Translations under genes and position numbers: made by a program
Source of the DNA: Nostoc sp. KVJ3
GTDB taxonomy: Bacteria > Cyanobacteriota > Cyanobacteriia > Cyanobacteriales > Nostocaceae
Direction: 5' to 3'
DNA length: 64,000 nt
Assembly: GCF_026127265.1 (NCBI RefSeq)
Contig: NZ_WWFG01000001.1
Coordinates: 62,001-126,000, forward strand
Shown here: one piece after another, positions 1 to 9,572 of the stretch
Layout: every line of letters starts with the position of its first letter
Position numbering within the stretch: the first letter of the stretch is position 1
The notes under the pieces: model-generated
What the model was told of the DNA's origin: nothing
Database searches by the model: none
The model's input: only the letters and a program-made list of their open reading frames with translations

Positions 1-156
1 TTTCCGCTACGTCTATTTATCCTGAATAGTTTTCTCACATCGGGTTATTTTTTAGTGAGTCTCTGGTTGATTTTGCGCCTGATGCAAGGCAAATCTGGGC
101 GTTTACCAGGGTTTAGTACTTTAGCAGAACGAGTGCTTGGCAAGTATTTATCTTAA
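1..156 (+). CDS. C-terminal end of an unidentified membrane protein (partial)
   Basis: Frame 1 is open from the window edge to a TAA at 154-156, giving the last 51 residues of a protein that begins outside the window. The visible part has one hydrophobic stretch (TSGYFLVSLWLILRLM) followed by a basic tail ending LAERVLGKYLS, which fits the last membrane helix and cytoplasmic tail of an integral membrane protein. I do not recognise the family. The frame is read from the sequence; the assignment as a gene end is inference, because no start is visible. The 273 bases to the next gene are AT-rich and show no clear terminator. Confidence 0.5.
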   Translation, partial: FPLRLFILNSFLTSGYFLVSLWLILRLMQGKSGRLPGFSTLAERVLGKYLS

Positions 157-429
157 TTTTTTAGAGTAACAATTTATCAGTGTTTTTACCTATTTCCAAA
201 AAAATTACAGTTGATTTATTAAGATATCTAGTCAAATCCAGTTTATTATTGCCATACTTCAGTAAAACATCTCTGATTGGCCCAAAAGAAGAAAAAATGC
301 TGCTATAAGTGTTGTGGTTGCTACTAACTGAAAAAAGTTAGCACTGATAATTAAGAGTTAGCTATTATGGGTTGATTTGTTTGTATTTTTTTGGTCTGCA
401 AATTTACCGAATTTAATTATTGAGTAAGT

Positions 430-1860
430 GTGAGGAAGTCTGTGACCAGTCAAAGAAGTTCGGCGGAAGAAAACCAGTCGGGAAAAGCCTCAAAGTCCAA
501 TAAAAAAATTTCTCAGAACTCGAAATCTGGACGTTGGCTGTGGTTTTGGGTAGGAATGAGTGGGATTGCAATGGTGTCAGCAACAGCAGGGGCACTTTTG
601 GCAGTTTCTTTAACCAGCACGCCTTTGCAGCAAGCCCAACTCAGTCCACAGGAGGAAGCGGCCTTTGATGGCGATCGCATTTCTGGAGGTGTAATGCGAT
701 TTTCAGAATTAACTCGTCCGGTAAATCTCTTGGTAATGGGGATGAGTGTACTTCCCCCAGATATCCAAAACCCTCCCCCTGAAACCAAAAACCTCAAATA
801 CCTGCCACAGGTAAACTCCTTTGATGGTCTTTCGGATGTTATGCTCTTACTCAAATTTGATCCAGAGACGAAAAAAATAATCATGCTCTCCATTCCCAGA
901 GATACCCGCACACAAATAGAAGGGCATGGGGTAAAAAAAATTAATGCTGCCAATGTTGACGGTGGCCCAGCTTTGACTGCCAGAACCGTCAGTAATCTCT
1001 TAGGTGGAGCCGGAATCGATCGCTATATCCGAATTAACGTTTTGGGAGTTGCCAAGCTAATCGATGCTTTGGGTGGCGTGACAGTTTATGTCCCCAAAAA
1101 TATGAAATATCAAGATGATTCTCAGCATTTGTATATCAATTTGAAGGCTGGTAAGCAGCATCTAAACGGCGATCAGGCACTGCAATTACTGCGGTTTCGG
1201 CATGACGAACTTGGTGATATTGGTCGGATTCAACGGCAGCAAATGGTGATTCGGGCTTTGATGGATCAAACACTAAACCCAACTACTGTGACTCAATTAC
1301 CTAAAGTTCTGGATGTGGTTAAAGACCACATTGACACTAACCTGACGGTTGAGGAGTTAGTAGCGCTAATGGGTTTTGGGGTGCGAACTAATCGCTCTAA
1401 TATGCAAATGTTAATGCTGCCAGGTCGCTTTAGCGAGAAAAACGAGTTTGATGCTAGCTACTGGTTGCCCAATAAAGATGGTATTGCCAAACTAATGGCT
1501 CAACACTTTGGGTTGGAATCAGAACAGAGTTCACAGGCAACCGATCCACATTCTTTGCGTGTAGCAATTCAAGATAGTACAGGTGGCGATCGCTCTAATC
1601 TGCAACCATTAATTAGAGCGTTAGAAAAATCTGGATATCGCAACATCTATATAGCTAAAGCATGGGGTGAACCTTTAGATGTAACTCACATTGTCGCTCA
1701 ACAAGGAGATGGTGACAGTGCCGAATCAATTCGCAACACTTTGGGATTTGGCGAAGTGCGTGTGGAAAGTACTGGTAATCTCGGCTCAGATGTCAGTATC
1801 CAAGTCGGTCAGGATTGGTTACAACAAAAATCTATTTTGGAGAAGTCGCCGACGAAATAA
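430..1860 (+). CDS. LytR-CpsA-Psr (LCP) family cell-wall glycopolymer ligase
   Basis: LCP proteins are membrane-anchored phosphotransferases that attach polysaccharides or other glycopolymers to peptidoglycan from lipid-linked precursors, on the periplasmic side. The 476-residue product has a polar Lys/Ser-rich cytoplasmic N-terminus, one membrane anchor at about residues 36-60, the LCP catalytic domain at about 135-275 and a LytR_C domain at about 375-460. The conserved Arg/Asp signature is visible in LSIPRDTRTQIEG and in LLRFRHDELGDIGRIQRQQ. The start is GTG at 430; a second in-frame GTG at 442 is possible. It stands alone, with a partial membrane-protein gene upstream. Family assignment is strong; the polymer attached cannot be told from sequence. 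Confidence 0.9.
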   Translation: MRKSVTSQRSSAEENQSGKASKSNKKISQNSKSGRWLWFWVGMSGIAMVSATAGALLAVSLTSTPLQQAQLSPQEEAAFDGDRISGGVMRFSELTRPVNLLVMGMSVLPPDIQNPPPETKNLKYLPQVNSFDGLSDVMLLLKFDPETKKIIMLSIPRDTRTQIEGHGVKKINAANVDGGPALTARTVSNLLGGAGIDRYIRINVLGVAKLIDALGGVTVYVPKNMKYQDDSQHLYINLKAGKQHLNGDQALQLLRFRHDELGDIGRIQRQQMVIRALMDQTLNPTTVTQLPKVLDVVKDHIDTNLTVEELVALMGFGVRTNRSNMQMLMLPGRFSEKNEFDASYWLPNKDGIAKLMAQHFGLESEQSSQATDPHSLRVAIQDSTGGDRSNLQPLIRALEKSGYRNIYIAKAWGEPLDVTHIVAQQGDGDSAESIRNTLGFGEVRVESTGNLGSDVSIQVGQDWLQQKSILEKSPTK

Positions 1861-2091
1861 TTCCTATCAAGCATCTCAATAAATTCCCCTGTTTGGAGTC
1901 ACAAAATATTAAACCTTGGTTAACACTACCCCTTGGTTAGCTATTAAGATACTACAGTGTAGAAAGATACATTGCAAAACCCTCTCCAAACAGACAATAG
2001 CGATCGCATCTCTACCAACAGTAGAATTCAAACTGATATAAAAAAATCGCGTTGCTCCTGTTCTCTATGGTGGTTTGCAGGAGGCGGAGCG

Positions 2092-2224
2092 ATACAGTTT
2101 GGCTAAGGTTATTTGATGAAGATATTATAGATCCCAAAGACACGATAAATCGCCGTCTCTACGACGGACTGATTATTGTAAAGACGGCGATTTATCGCGT
2201 CTCTTGCCTTAACCGAACAGTATT
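2092..2224. repeat. MITE-like inverted-repeat element, copy 1
   Basis: The gap 1861-2412 (552 bases) holds no gene that I can support. It contains a 133-bp element with imperfect inverted ends (left ATACAGTTTGGCTAAGG, right CCTTAACCGAACAGTAT) and internal complementary arms around GACGGCGATTTATCGCGTCT. A second copy in opposite orientation lies at 9371-9502. Any short ORF here is a by-product of the repeat. The rest of the gap is AT-rich and otherwise unremarkable. Confidence 0.7.
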
Positions 2225-2412
2225 AGCAAGTGGAGTAGCAGGGAGATTGTTTGCGATCGCTCTGATGACGAGTGTATATTGTTTTAATTCGATTATGTAA
2301 ATTAGATGTTTTTTAGCTTGTAATGCTTTTCGGCGATCTTGTCTCTCACAAATGATTAAGTTGGGCTATATCTGGGAACACTAAATCTGAAAGTCTTCAG
2401 TATGAACCCTGT

Positions 2413-5400
2413 ATGGTAAGCATAAGAGCCAATATTCCTGGATATCGCATCAGTGAAGAACTCTACAATGGTTCCAGAACCCTGGTTTATCGTGGGTATC
2501 GAAAGACTGACTCATTACCTGTAGTGATTAAACTGCTGAAGAGTCCATATCCGAGTTTCAGTGAACTGGTACAGTTTCGCAATCAGTACACCATTGCCAA
2601 AAATCTCAACTCACCTCTAATCGTTCAAACCTATAGCCTAGAACCTTTCCAAAATGGCTATGCATTGGTGATGGAAGACTTTGGGGGGATTTCTCTAAAG
2701 GAATGGAGAGTGTGGGAAACCCGACAATCTATCAAGGAGTTTTTAGAAATAGCGATCGCCCTCTGCAACACCTTAGATATATTGTATCGAGAGCGGATTA
2801 TTCATAAAGATATCAAACCCGCTAATATTTTAATTAATCCCGAAACCAAACAAGTTAAATTAATTGACTTCAGTATTGCATCTTTACTACCACGAGAAAC
2901 CCAAATATTAATCAATCCTAATGTCTTAGAAGGAACACTAGCTTATATTTCTCCAGAACAAACGGGGAGAATGAATCGGGGAATTGACTACCGCACAGAT
3001 TTCTATTCTTTGGGTGTAACTTTCTACGAGTTACTCACTGGAGTTTTACCATTTCCATCAAATGAACCGATGGAATTGGTGCATTGTCATCTTGCCAAAG
3101 CAGCGCCTTTAGTAGATGAAATCAACCCAGAAATCCCGCCTGTATTCTCAGAAATCGTCAGCAAGTTGATGGCAAAAAATGCCGAAGATAGATATCAGAG
3201 TGCATTGGGACTGAAATTTGATTTAGAAAATTGTTTAACTCAAATTCAAGAAACTGGTAAGATTGACAGCTTTGATGTTGGAACAAGGGATGTGTGCGAT
3301 CGCTTCATTATCCCTGATAAACTTTATGGAAGAGAAGCCGAAGTCTCAACACTACTGCAAGCATTTGAGCGTGTTAGCCAAGGTGCAACAGAAATGATGC
3401 TGGTAGCTGGTTTTTCGGGGATTGGGAAAACAGCAGTTGTCAATGAAGTGCATAAACCCATTTTGCGGCAACGGGGTTATTTTATTAAAGGGAAATTTGA
3501 CCAATTCAATCGCAATATTCCTTTCTCTGCTTTTGTGCAAGCATTCCGCGATTTAATGGGGCAGTTGCTTAGTGAAAGCGATGGCGAATTACACATCTGG
3601 AAAACTCAGATTCTTCAGGCGCTAGGTGATAATGGGCAGGTAATTATTGAAGTCATTCCCGAATTAGAACACATCATTGGTAAGCAACCACCAGCAACAG
3701 AATTATCAGGAACATCGGCACAAAATAGATTTAATTTACTGTTCCAAAAGTTCATTCAAGTCTTCACAACTAAAGAACATCCCTTGGTGATGTTTTTGGA
3801 TGATTTACAGTGGGCTGATTCTGCCTCACTCAATTTGATACAACTTTTGATGAATGAGTCGGAAAGTCACTATTTATTAACGATTGGAGCTTACCGAGAT
3901 AATGAAGTTTCACCGGCGCATCCCTTAATATTGACATTGGATGCTGTAGCCAAAGCCAACGCCACCATCAATACCATTACCTTGCATCCCCTCAGTCAGG
4001 GTAGCTTAAACAAACTAGTCGCTGACACGCTCAACTGCAATATTTTAAACGCTCAAGCCTTGACAGAACTGATTGCCCTGAAAACAGAAGGCAATCCCTT
4101 TTTTGCCACCCAGTTTCTTAAAGCATTGTATCAAGATGGATTGATTCAGTTTGATCTCAATGTGGGATATTGGCAGTGCGATCTGGCAGAGATTCGCACT
4201 CTTGCCATATCCGATGATGTTGTGGAATTTATGGCATCACAGTTACAAAAACTGCCGAATTATACCCAAGATATTCTCAAATTAGCCGCTTGTATTGGCG
4301 CACAGTTTGATTTGAAGACGCTGGCGATCGTCTCTGAGCAATCTGAATCTGATGCCGCCGTTGCCCTTTGGAAAGCCTTACAGGAAGGACTAATTATCCC
4401 TCAAAGTGAAATTTATAAGTTCTATGTGGGCGAACTGGATACAACCCAAAACACACAAACTGAAACGCTCAATTATAAATTCCTCCACGATCGCATCCAG
4501 CAAGCCGCCTATTCCCTAATTCCCGAAGAGCAAAAACAAGCCACCCATTACCAAATCGGGCAACTACTCCTGCAACAAATTTCCCCAGAAGCAAGAAAAG
4601 AGCGAATTTTTGAACTGGTTAATCAATTAAATTATGGAACTTCTCTCATTCCCGAACAAACAGAACGAGATGAATTAGCCCAACTCAATCTGATTGCTTG
4701 CCGCAAAGCCAAAAGTGCCACTGCCTATCAAGCCGGTCGTGAATATGCCAGCATTGGATTATCAATGCTTGGAGAAAAGGCTTGGCAACAACAATATGAA
4801 ATGACTTTATCATTCCATCACGAGGCGGCGGAATTGGCAACGCTCTGCGGTGACTTTGAGGCGATGGAACAGTTGATTGAGGTAGTCATCGCTCAGGCAC
4901 ACTCTTTACTGGAAAAGGTCAATGTTTACCGCATTAGAATTCAAGCAAAGACCTCTCAGACTAAACTGACCGAAGCGATTGCGATCGGCATCGAGATCCT
5001 GCAACAGTTGGGCGTAAAGATTACCGAAGCTCCCACCCTAAAAGATATTCAACAGTTAATTCAAGAGATTAGCGAACTGATTGGAGATAGGGAAATTGCA
5101 GATTTTGTTCACCTCAGCGTCATGACTGATGTAAACAAAATTGCAATTATCCAGATGGCCACCAGCCTCATGTCACCAACTTACCTCTTTGGCTCTCCCT
5201 TGTTCCCATTACTGACTGCCTTATCAGTCAAATTGTCTTTGCAGTACGGAAACTTATCTATTTCGGCTTATCAGTATGTTTGCTATGGTGTCATTCTCTG
5301 TAATCTCTCACAAGATGTAGATTTAGCAGTGGAGTTTAGTCAGTTGGCATTGAATGTTGTCTCAAAATTAGATGCTAAAGTGACTAAACCGGAAGTATTA

Positions 5401-7827
5401 ATGACATTGGCAGGGGCTATCCTACACCGCAAATCTCATATCAAAGAAACGTTACCACTCTTGAGAGAAGGCTATGCAACTGCCCTAGAAGTCGGAAACA
5501 TACAATGCGTTGGAAATAGTGCCTACTGTTTCTGTCTAAATGCTTTTTGGTGCGGTCAGCCCCTTGTTACTTTAGAGCAGGATACGCGCACCTACTACAA
5601 TGGTTTGGTGCAAGTTAACCAATTGACAACAGCCAATTACTGCGGGATTCATTGGCAATCTATTTTAAATTTACTGGGTTTGGCAGAGCATCCCACCCTG
5701 CTGTCTGGGTCAGCCCTGCAAGAAGCGGAATTTCTGCCCTTGCTGCTGTCTGCGAATGACCTAAATGGGTTGTATTTATTCTATTTGTATAAGCTAACCC
5801 TTTGCTTTTTATTTGGAGAAGTTGAGCTAGCTAACAATTATGCACTCTTAGCCAGAAACTATTTAATGGCTGTGGTGGGACTAGTCAGCGAACCTGCATT
5901 TTATCTCTATGATTCTTTGATTGCTCTAGCACTGTTGAGCCAATCGTCAGCTGAGGTTTCAGAAGCATTAGAGCGGGTAACACAAAACCAAACCAAGTTA
6001 CAGCACTGGGCGCACCATGCCCCAATGAATTACCAGCATAAGGTTGATTTGGTAGAAGCGGAAAAATGTCGAGTCTTAGGACAAAAAGCCGAAGCCATTG
6101 ACTTATACGACAAGGCGATCGCTGGAGCCAAAGCCAACGAATATATCCAAGAAGAAGCCTTAGCTAACGAACTAGCAGCTAAATTCTATCTTGACTGGGG
6201 TAAAGAGAAAGTCGCCGCCAGCTATATGCAAGAAGCCTATTATTGTTATTCACGTTGGGGAGCCAAAGCCAAAACTGATGATTTAGAAAACCGCTATCCC
6301 GAATTGCTCCGCCCGATTTTGCAGCAGTCTGATCCCTCGGTGACAATGTTAGGCACACTAGCAACGATCGCCACTCCCGCCTATTCACTTCACTCCAGCA
6401 CCCGCAACAGTTCTAGCAGATCGAGCATCAATACAACCCTCGATTTTGCTGCCATTATCAAAGCCTCCCAAGCACTTGCGAGGGTGATTCAGTTACAGGA
6501 TCTACTCTGCCAACTGACCCAAATTATTCTCCAAAATTCGGGGGGCGATCGCTGTGCCTTAATCTTACCTTCGGAGAATCAAGTTTGGGAAGTGCGGGCG
6601 ATCGCCACACCCACTGAAACTAAACTCTACTCCGAACCCCTGGAAAACAACCCCAATCTCCCTGTCAAACTGATTCAATATGTCAAAAACACTCACGAAG
6701 TCGTGGTGATTGACGATTTAGAAACTGATTTACCCGTAATTGAGGATTATTTGAGACTACAACAGCCTAAAAGTGTGCTGTGTTTACCCATTCTCAATCA
6801 AGGACATTTGGTTGGTATTTTGTATCTCAAGAATCGCTTAACCAGTGGTGTGTTTACCAGCGATCGCATCATTATTCTTGACTTACTCTGCACCCAAGTG
6901 GCGATTTCTCTAGAAAATGCCCGGCTTTACAATCAAGTCCAGCAGACTCTCACCGACTTGCAACAAGCCCAGTTGAAAATTATCCAAAGTGAAAAAATGT
7001 CGGCGCTAGGTAACTTAGTCGCTGGAGTTGCCCATGAAATCAACAATCCCGTTGGCTGTATTATTGGCAACGTTGGTGCTGTCCAAGATTCCATCAATGA
7101 CCTATTTGGGCTGATTGACCTCTATCAAGAGGAACTCCCGCAACCCAGCCCTACCATTGCAGAGGAATTAGAGACAATCGACCTGGAATATTTACGGGAT
7201 GATTTACCCAACTTAATCAGAGCAATGAAAGATGGGGGCGATCGCATCAAATCCATCAGCAATAGTCTGCGTACTTTTTCGCGTGCCGATAGCGACCAAA
7301 AACAAACCTTCAATCTCCACGAAGGGATTGATAGCACGATCTTGATTTTACGCCATCGCCTCAAAGCTTCGGAGAATCGTCCAGCCATTGAAGTTGTCAC
7401 CAACTATGGTGATATCCCAGCGATTAATTGCTTTCCTGGTCAATTAAATCAGGTATTTATGAATATTATTGCTAATGCCATTGATGCCTTAGAAGAATCT
7501 AATCATGGTCGGAGTTTTCGGGAAATTAAAGCCAATCCTAACTGCATTAACATTCAAACATCGGTCGCAAATGAAAAGGTGAAAATTGCCATTCTGGATA
7601 ATGGTAAGGGGATGAGTGAATCAGTCAAACAAAAGATTTTTGACCATTTATTTACTACAAAAGCTGCCGGTAAAGGGACAGGGTTAGGATTAGCGATCGC
7701 TCAGTCGATTGTTGTAGAAAAACATGGTGGAACTTTGAATGTGAATTCTACCCCAGGTAAGGGAACAGAATTTGTGATTACCTTACCGATTCTGGCTCAA
7801 GAAATAGCTAACTTGGCAAATTCATAG
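2413..7827 (+). CDS. Ser/Thr kinase - AAA ATPase - GAF - histidine kinase double kinase
   Basis: This 1804-residue cytoplasmic sensor combines two kinase types, an architecture common in filamentous cyanobacteria (HstK-like). The N-terminal Ser/Thr kinase spans about residues 10-270: Lys40 in PVVIKLL, catalytic loop HKDIKPANIL (His131-Asp133), the metal motif as DFS (Asp152) rather than DFG, and GTLAYISPEQTGRMNRG. Next is an AAA-type ATPase with Walker A GFSGIGKT (Lys339) and Walker B VMFLDDLQWADS (about 460), then a long helical TPR-like region (about 700-1310), a GAF domain (about 1350-1500) and a histidine kinase with His1541 in AGVAHEINNP, N-box NIIANAIDAL and G boxes DNGKGMS and GKGTGLGLA. 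No receiver domain or membrane segment is seen. The partner and signal are unknown. A decayed fragment of a close paralogue lies at 59068-59275. Confidence 0.95.
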   Translation: MVSIRANIPGYRISEELYNGSRTLVYRGYRKTDSLPVVIKLLKSPYPSFSELVQFRNQYTIAKNLNSPLIVQTYSLEPFQNGYALVMEDFGGISLKEWRVWETRQSIKEFLEIAIALCNTLDILYRERIIHKDIKPANILINPETKQVKLIDFSIASLLPRETQILINPNVLEGTLAYISPEQTGRMNRGIDYRTDFYSLGVTFYELLTGVLPFPSNEPMELVHCHLAKAAPLVDEINPEIPPVFSEIVSKLMAKNAEDRYQSALGLKFDLENCLTQIQETGKIDSFDVGTRDVCDRFIIPDKLYGREAEVSTLLQAFERVSQGATEMMLVAGFSGIGKTAVVNEVHKPILRQRGYFIKGKFDQFNRNIPFSAFVQAFRDLMGQLLSESDGELHIWKTQILQALGDNGQVIIEVIPELEHIIGKQPPATELSGTSAQNRFNLLFQKFIQVFTTKEHPLVMFLDDLQWADSASLNLIQLLMNESESHYLLTIGAYRDNEVSPAHPLILTLDAVAKANATINTITLHPLSQGSLNKLVADTLNCNILNAQALTELIALKTEGNPFFATQFLKALYQDGLIQFDLNVGYWQCDLAEIRTLAISDDVVEFMASQLQKLPNYTQDILKLAACIGAQFDLKTLAIVSEQSESDAAVALWKALQEGLIIPQSEIYKFYVGELDTTQNTQTETLNYKFLHDRIQQAAYSLIPEEQKQATHYQIGQLLLQQISPEARKERIFELVNQLNYGTSLIPEQTERDELAQLNLIACRKAKSATAYQAGREYASIGLSMLGEKAWQQQYEMTLSFHHEAAELATLCGDFEAMEQLIEVVIAQAHSLLEKVNVYRIRIQAKTSQTKLTEAIAIGIEILQQLGVKITEAPTLKDIQQLIQEISELIGDREIADFVHLSVMTDVNKIAIIQMATSLMSPTYLFGSPLFPLLTALSVKLSLQYGNLSISAYQYVCYGVILCNLSQDVDLAVEFSQLALNVVSKLDAKVTKPEVLMTLAGAILHRKSHIKETLPLLREGYATALEVGNIQCVGNSAYCFCLNAFWCGQPLVTLEQDTRTYYNGLVQVNQLTTANYCGIHWQSILNLLGLAEHPTLLSGSALQEAEFLPLLLSANDLNGLYLFYLYKLTLCFLFGEVELANNYALLARNYLMAVVGLVSEPAFYLYDSLIALALLSQSSAEVSEALERVTQNQTKLQHWAHHAPMNYQHKVDLVEAEKCRVLGQKAEAIDLYDKAIAGAKANEYIQEEALANELAAKFYLDWGKEKVAASYMQEAYYCYSRWGAKAKTDDLENRYPELLRPILQQSDPSVTMLGTLATIATPAYSLHSSTRNSSSRSSINTTLDFAAIIKASQALARVIQLQDLLCQLTQIILQNSGGDRCALILPSENQVWEVRAIATPTETKLYSEPLENNPNLPVKLIQYVKNTHEVVVIDDLETDLPVIEDYLRLQQPKSVLCLPILNQGHLVGILYLKNRLTSGVFTSDRIIILDLLCTQVAISLENARLYNQVQQTLTDLQQAQLKIIQSEKMSALGNLVAGVAHEINNPVGCIIGNVGAVQDSINDLFGLIDLYQEELPQPSPTIAEELETIDLEYLRDDLPNLIRAMKDGGDRIKSISNSLRTFSRADSDQKQTFNLHEGIDSTILILRHRLKASENRPAIEVVTNYGDIPAINCFPGQLNQVFMNIIANAIDALEESNHGRSFREIKANPNCINIQTSVANEKVKIAILDNGKGMSESVKQKIFDHLFTTKAAGKGTGLGLAIAQSIVVEKHGGTLNVNSTPGKGTEFVITLPILAQEIANLANS

Positions 7828-7854
7828 TGACCCCAAATTAATTAAAAGTGTGTA

Positions 7855-8055
7855 ATATCATGTCCGGTTAAACACTTGTCATTGCGTACTCCGTTGGAGA
7901 ACCCGTTCGCGAATAGCGTCTCCGAAGGAGAAGGGTACGGAGTGAAGCATAAGTCCTTCGGACACGCTTCGCGAACGCAGAGTCCTGGTGATTGCTTCGC
8001 TCCACTTCGTTGCGATCGCAATGACATATCGTAAGTAATTTGGCGGACATGATAT
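7855..8055. repeat. 201-bp inverted-repeat (MITE-like) element
   Basis: Perfect 12-bp inverted ends, ATATCATGTCCG at 7855-7866 and CGGACATGATAT at 8044-8055, are followed on both sides by an inner TGTCATTGCG. The interior contains the palindromic cyanobacterial motif GCGTCTCCGAAGGAGA and a HIP1 site. It fills the 268-bp space between the convergent kinase and cnaT genes. It encodes nothing convincing; the short minus-strand reading frames across it are by-products of the repeat. Confidence 0.75.
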
Positions 8056-8095
8056 AACGAAAATTTGAGCAAAGCGATTAGAGTTAAATTTAAAG

Positions 8096-9142
8096 TTAAT
8101 TTACTATCTGGCTGAGTTCTTGGAGTTTAGCTGCTACTGCGCCATTGGTAAATAATTTTTCTGCTTTAGCTAAAGCTTCTGGCATATTTGAACAAATACC
8201 ACTCCGCCATAGGTAAAATCCACCATTCCACAAGGCTGTTTGCATTAGTTCGCTTGGTTTACCTGCCAAAATATCCTGAATATTCGACACCAATTCTTCA
8301 GTAGTTCCAAGAGGTACGTTTTTGGTAGTAAAGCCGTAATCACGCGGTACGAGGTGCAATCGTTCTACCTCTTGGGATGCTACGGATGGAGATAAGCTGA
8401 GAATGGCAGTGCGATCGCGCGGTAAGTCACAACTACCTTCCAATCCTTTGACTAATGTAAATTTTGTTACTCCCCGCAGCCCCAGAGCTATTTTAAACAT
8501 TCCTTCTGTAGGCGGATGAACAAATCCAGCAATTACGTGAGCATCGCCAGCATAAGGACACCAAATTAGCTCCATTGTCGCTAATGGTGGACGTTTGCCA
8601 AGTTGATCGCGGTACTCCCAAATACTTGTAGTTAAGGGAAAATGCTGCGGTAAATAAATAAAGCCGATTCCCGTTTGCTCAAACACTTGCTGGGTTTTTG
8701 CTAGTGATAGAGTAGTCCAATCAACTCCTAAACCTTGCCAAATATCGATCAGGGGTAAGCCGTACTTTGTTGGGAGGCGATCGCCACCGTGCATTACCAC
8801 TGATTGTCCAACTGCGGCGAGTAGTAAAGCTGTTACCGGACTAATTGGTGCTGTGCGGGTTCTGCCATCATAAGGGACACCAAGAGCGATCGCTATTCGG
8901 CTAGAGTTGAATGGTTGCAGTTTTGGCCCCAGTTCATCATAAGCATCCAACATTCCCGCTAACTCTTCCCCCGTAGGACGCTTGATGCGATGAGCAATCA
9001 AAAACGCTCCGATTTGGGCTGGTGTCGCTTCACCCAGCAGCATCATTTTAGTAGCGCTGGCTGCTTCGGCACGAGTTAAATTTTCGCCTGTGTGGTTTCC
9101 ACTACCTATTTTTTTCAGTAATTCCCTAAATACATTGGTCAT
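8096..9142 (-). CDS. cnaT: CnaT, anthranilate phosphoribosyltransferase-like regulator of nitrate assimilation
   Basis: The 348-residue product resembles the TrpD/glycosyltransferase-3 family: an N-terminal helical part (LTRAEAASATKMMLLGEATPAQIGAFLIAHRIKRP, split here by description) and a phosphoribosyl-binding region with VVMHGGDRLPTKYG and a TKFTLVKGLEGSCDLPRDR segment. In Anabaena PCC 7120 the gene next to ntcB, cnaT, is required for expression of the nir operon although its biochemical role is unknown. The position here, transcribed with ntcB and close to nirA, supports orthology. The start is ATG at 9142. A 430-bp repeat-filled gap separates it from ntcB, so it may have its own promoter. 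A tryptophan-biosynthesis role is less likely given context and divergence from canonical TrpD. Confidence 0.83.
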   Translation of the reverse strand: MTNVFRELLKKIGSGNHTGENLTRAEAASATKMMLLGEATPAQIGAFLIAHRIKRPTGEELAGMLDAYDELGPKLQPFNSSRIAIALGVPYDGRTRTAPISPVTALLLAAVGQSVVMHGGDRLPTKYGLPLIDIWQGLGVDWTTLSLAKTQQVFEQTGIGFIYLPQHFPLTTSIWEYRDQLGKRPPLATMELIWCPYAGDAHVIAGFVHPPTEGMFKIALGLRGVTKFTLVKGLEGSCDLPRDRTAILSLSPSVASQEVERLHLVPRDYGFTTKNVPLGTTEELVSNIQDILAGKPSELMQTALWNGGFYLWRSGICSNMPEALAKAEKLFTNGAVAAKLQELSQIVN

Positions 9143-9290
9143 TAGTCATTTGTCCTAAGTCATTAGTTATACTGGTTCCAATACTGCGTAGGTTTGGGAA
9201 TTTCTTGGTTGAGGCAAGCTGTTCTTGAGCAGAGGGAGAAATGGCGGCTGGCGTTGAGTTTCGCCTCCCCTGCTTATCCGAGCAGTATTG

Positions 9291-9537
9291 ATAGCGGTTC
9301 CCATTCAAATGTGGTACAACATCATCTCGTGAGGTGTAGGGGCAATTCATGAATTGCCCCTACAGTTGTCAATGCTGTTCGGTTAAGGCAAGAGACGCGA
9401 TAAATCGCCGTCTTTACAATAATCAGTCCTTCGTTCTAACGGCATTTATCACGTCTTTGGGATCTATTATTCTCATCAAATAACCTTAACCGAACCGTAT
9501 TGCCATAGGTGTACCTCACATAAATGGGAACCGCTAT
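9291..9537. repeat. Outer inverted-repeat element interrupted by a second one
   Basis: The cnaT-ntcB gap (9143-9572, 430 bases) has no gene. ATAGCGGTTCCCATT at 9291 is matched in inverted orientation by AATGGGAACCGCTAT ending at 9537, each followed inward by GTGAGGT-like sequence. The 9371-9502 element lies inside, which suggests a nested insertion. A palindromic GGGGCAATTCATGAATTGCCCC also lies between them at about 9342-9363. Confidence 0.65.
9371..9502. repeat. MITE-like inverted-repeat element, copy 2 (nested)
   Basis: This copy begins TGTTCGGTTAAGGCAAGAG and ends AACCTTAACCGAACCGTAT, so its ends are inverted repeats of GGTTCGGTTAAGG. It is the reverse complement of the element at 2092-2224 and contains the same GCGATAAATCGCCGTCTTTA core. 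It is nested in a second palindromic element (9291-9537). Confidence 0.7.
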
Positions 9538-9572
9538 ATTTGTTAGTTAACAATACCCAATACCCATAACAC

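Noticed and set aside
2052..2300. An 82-codon ORF in the LCP-kinase gap
   Set aside because: It crosses the MITE-like repeat at 2092-2224 and has no ribosome-binding site or recognisable sequence.
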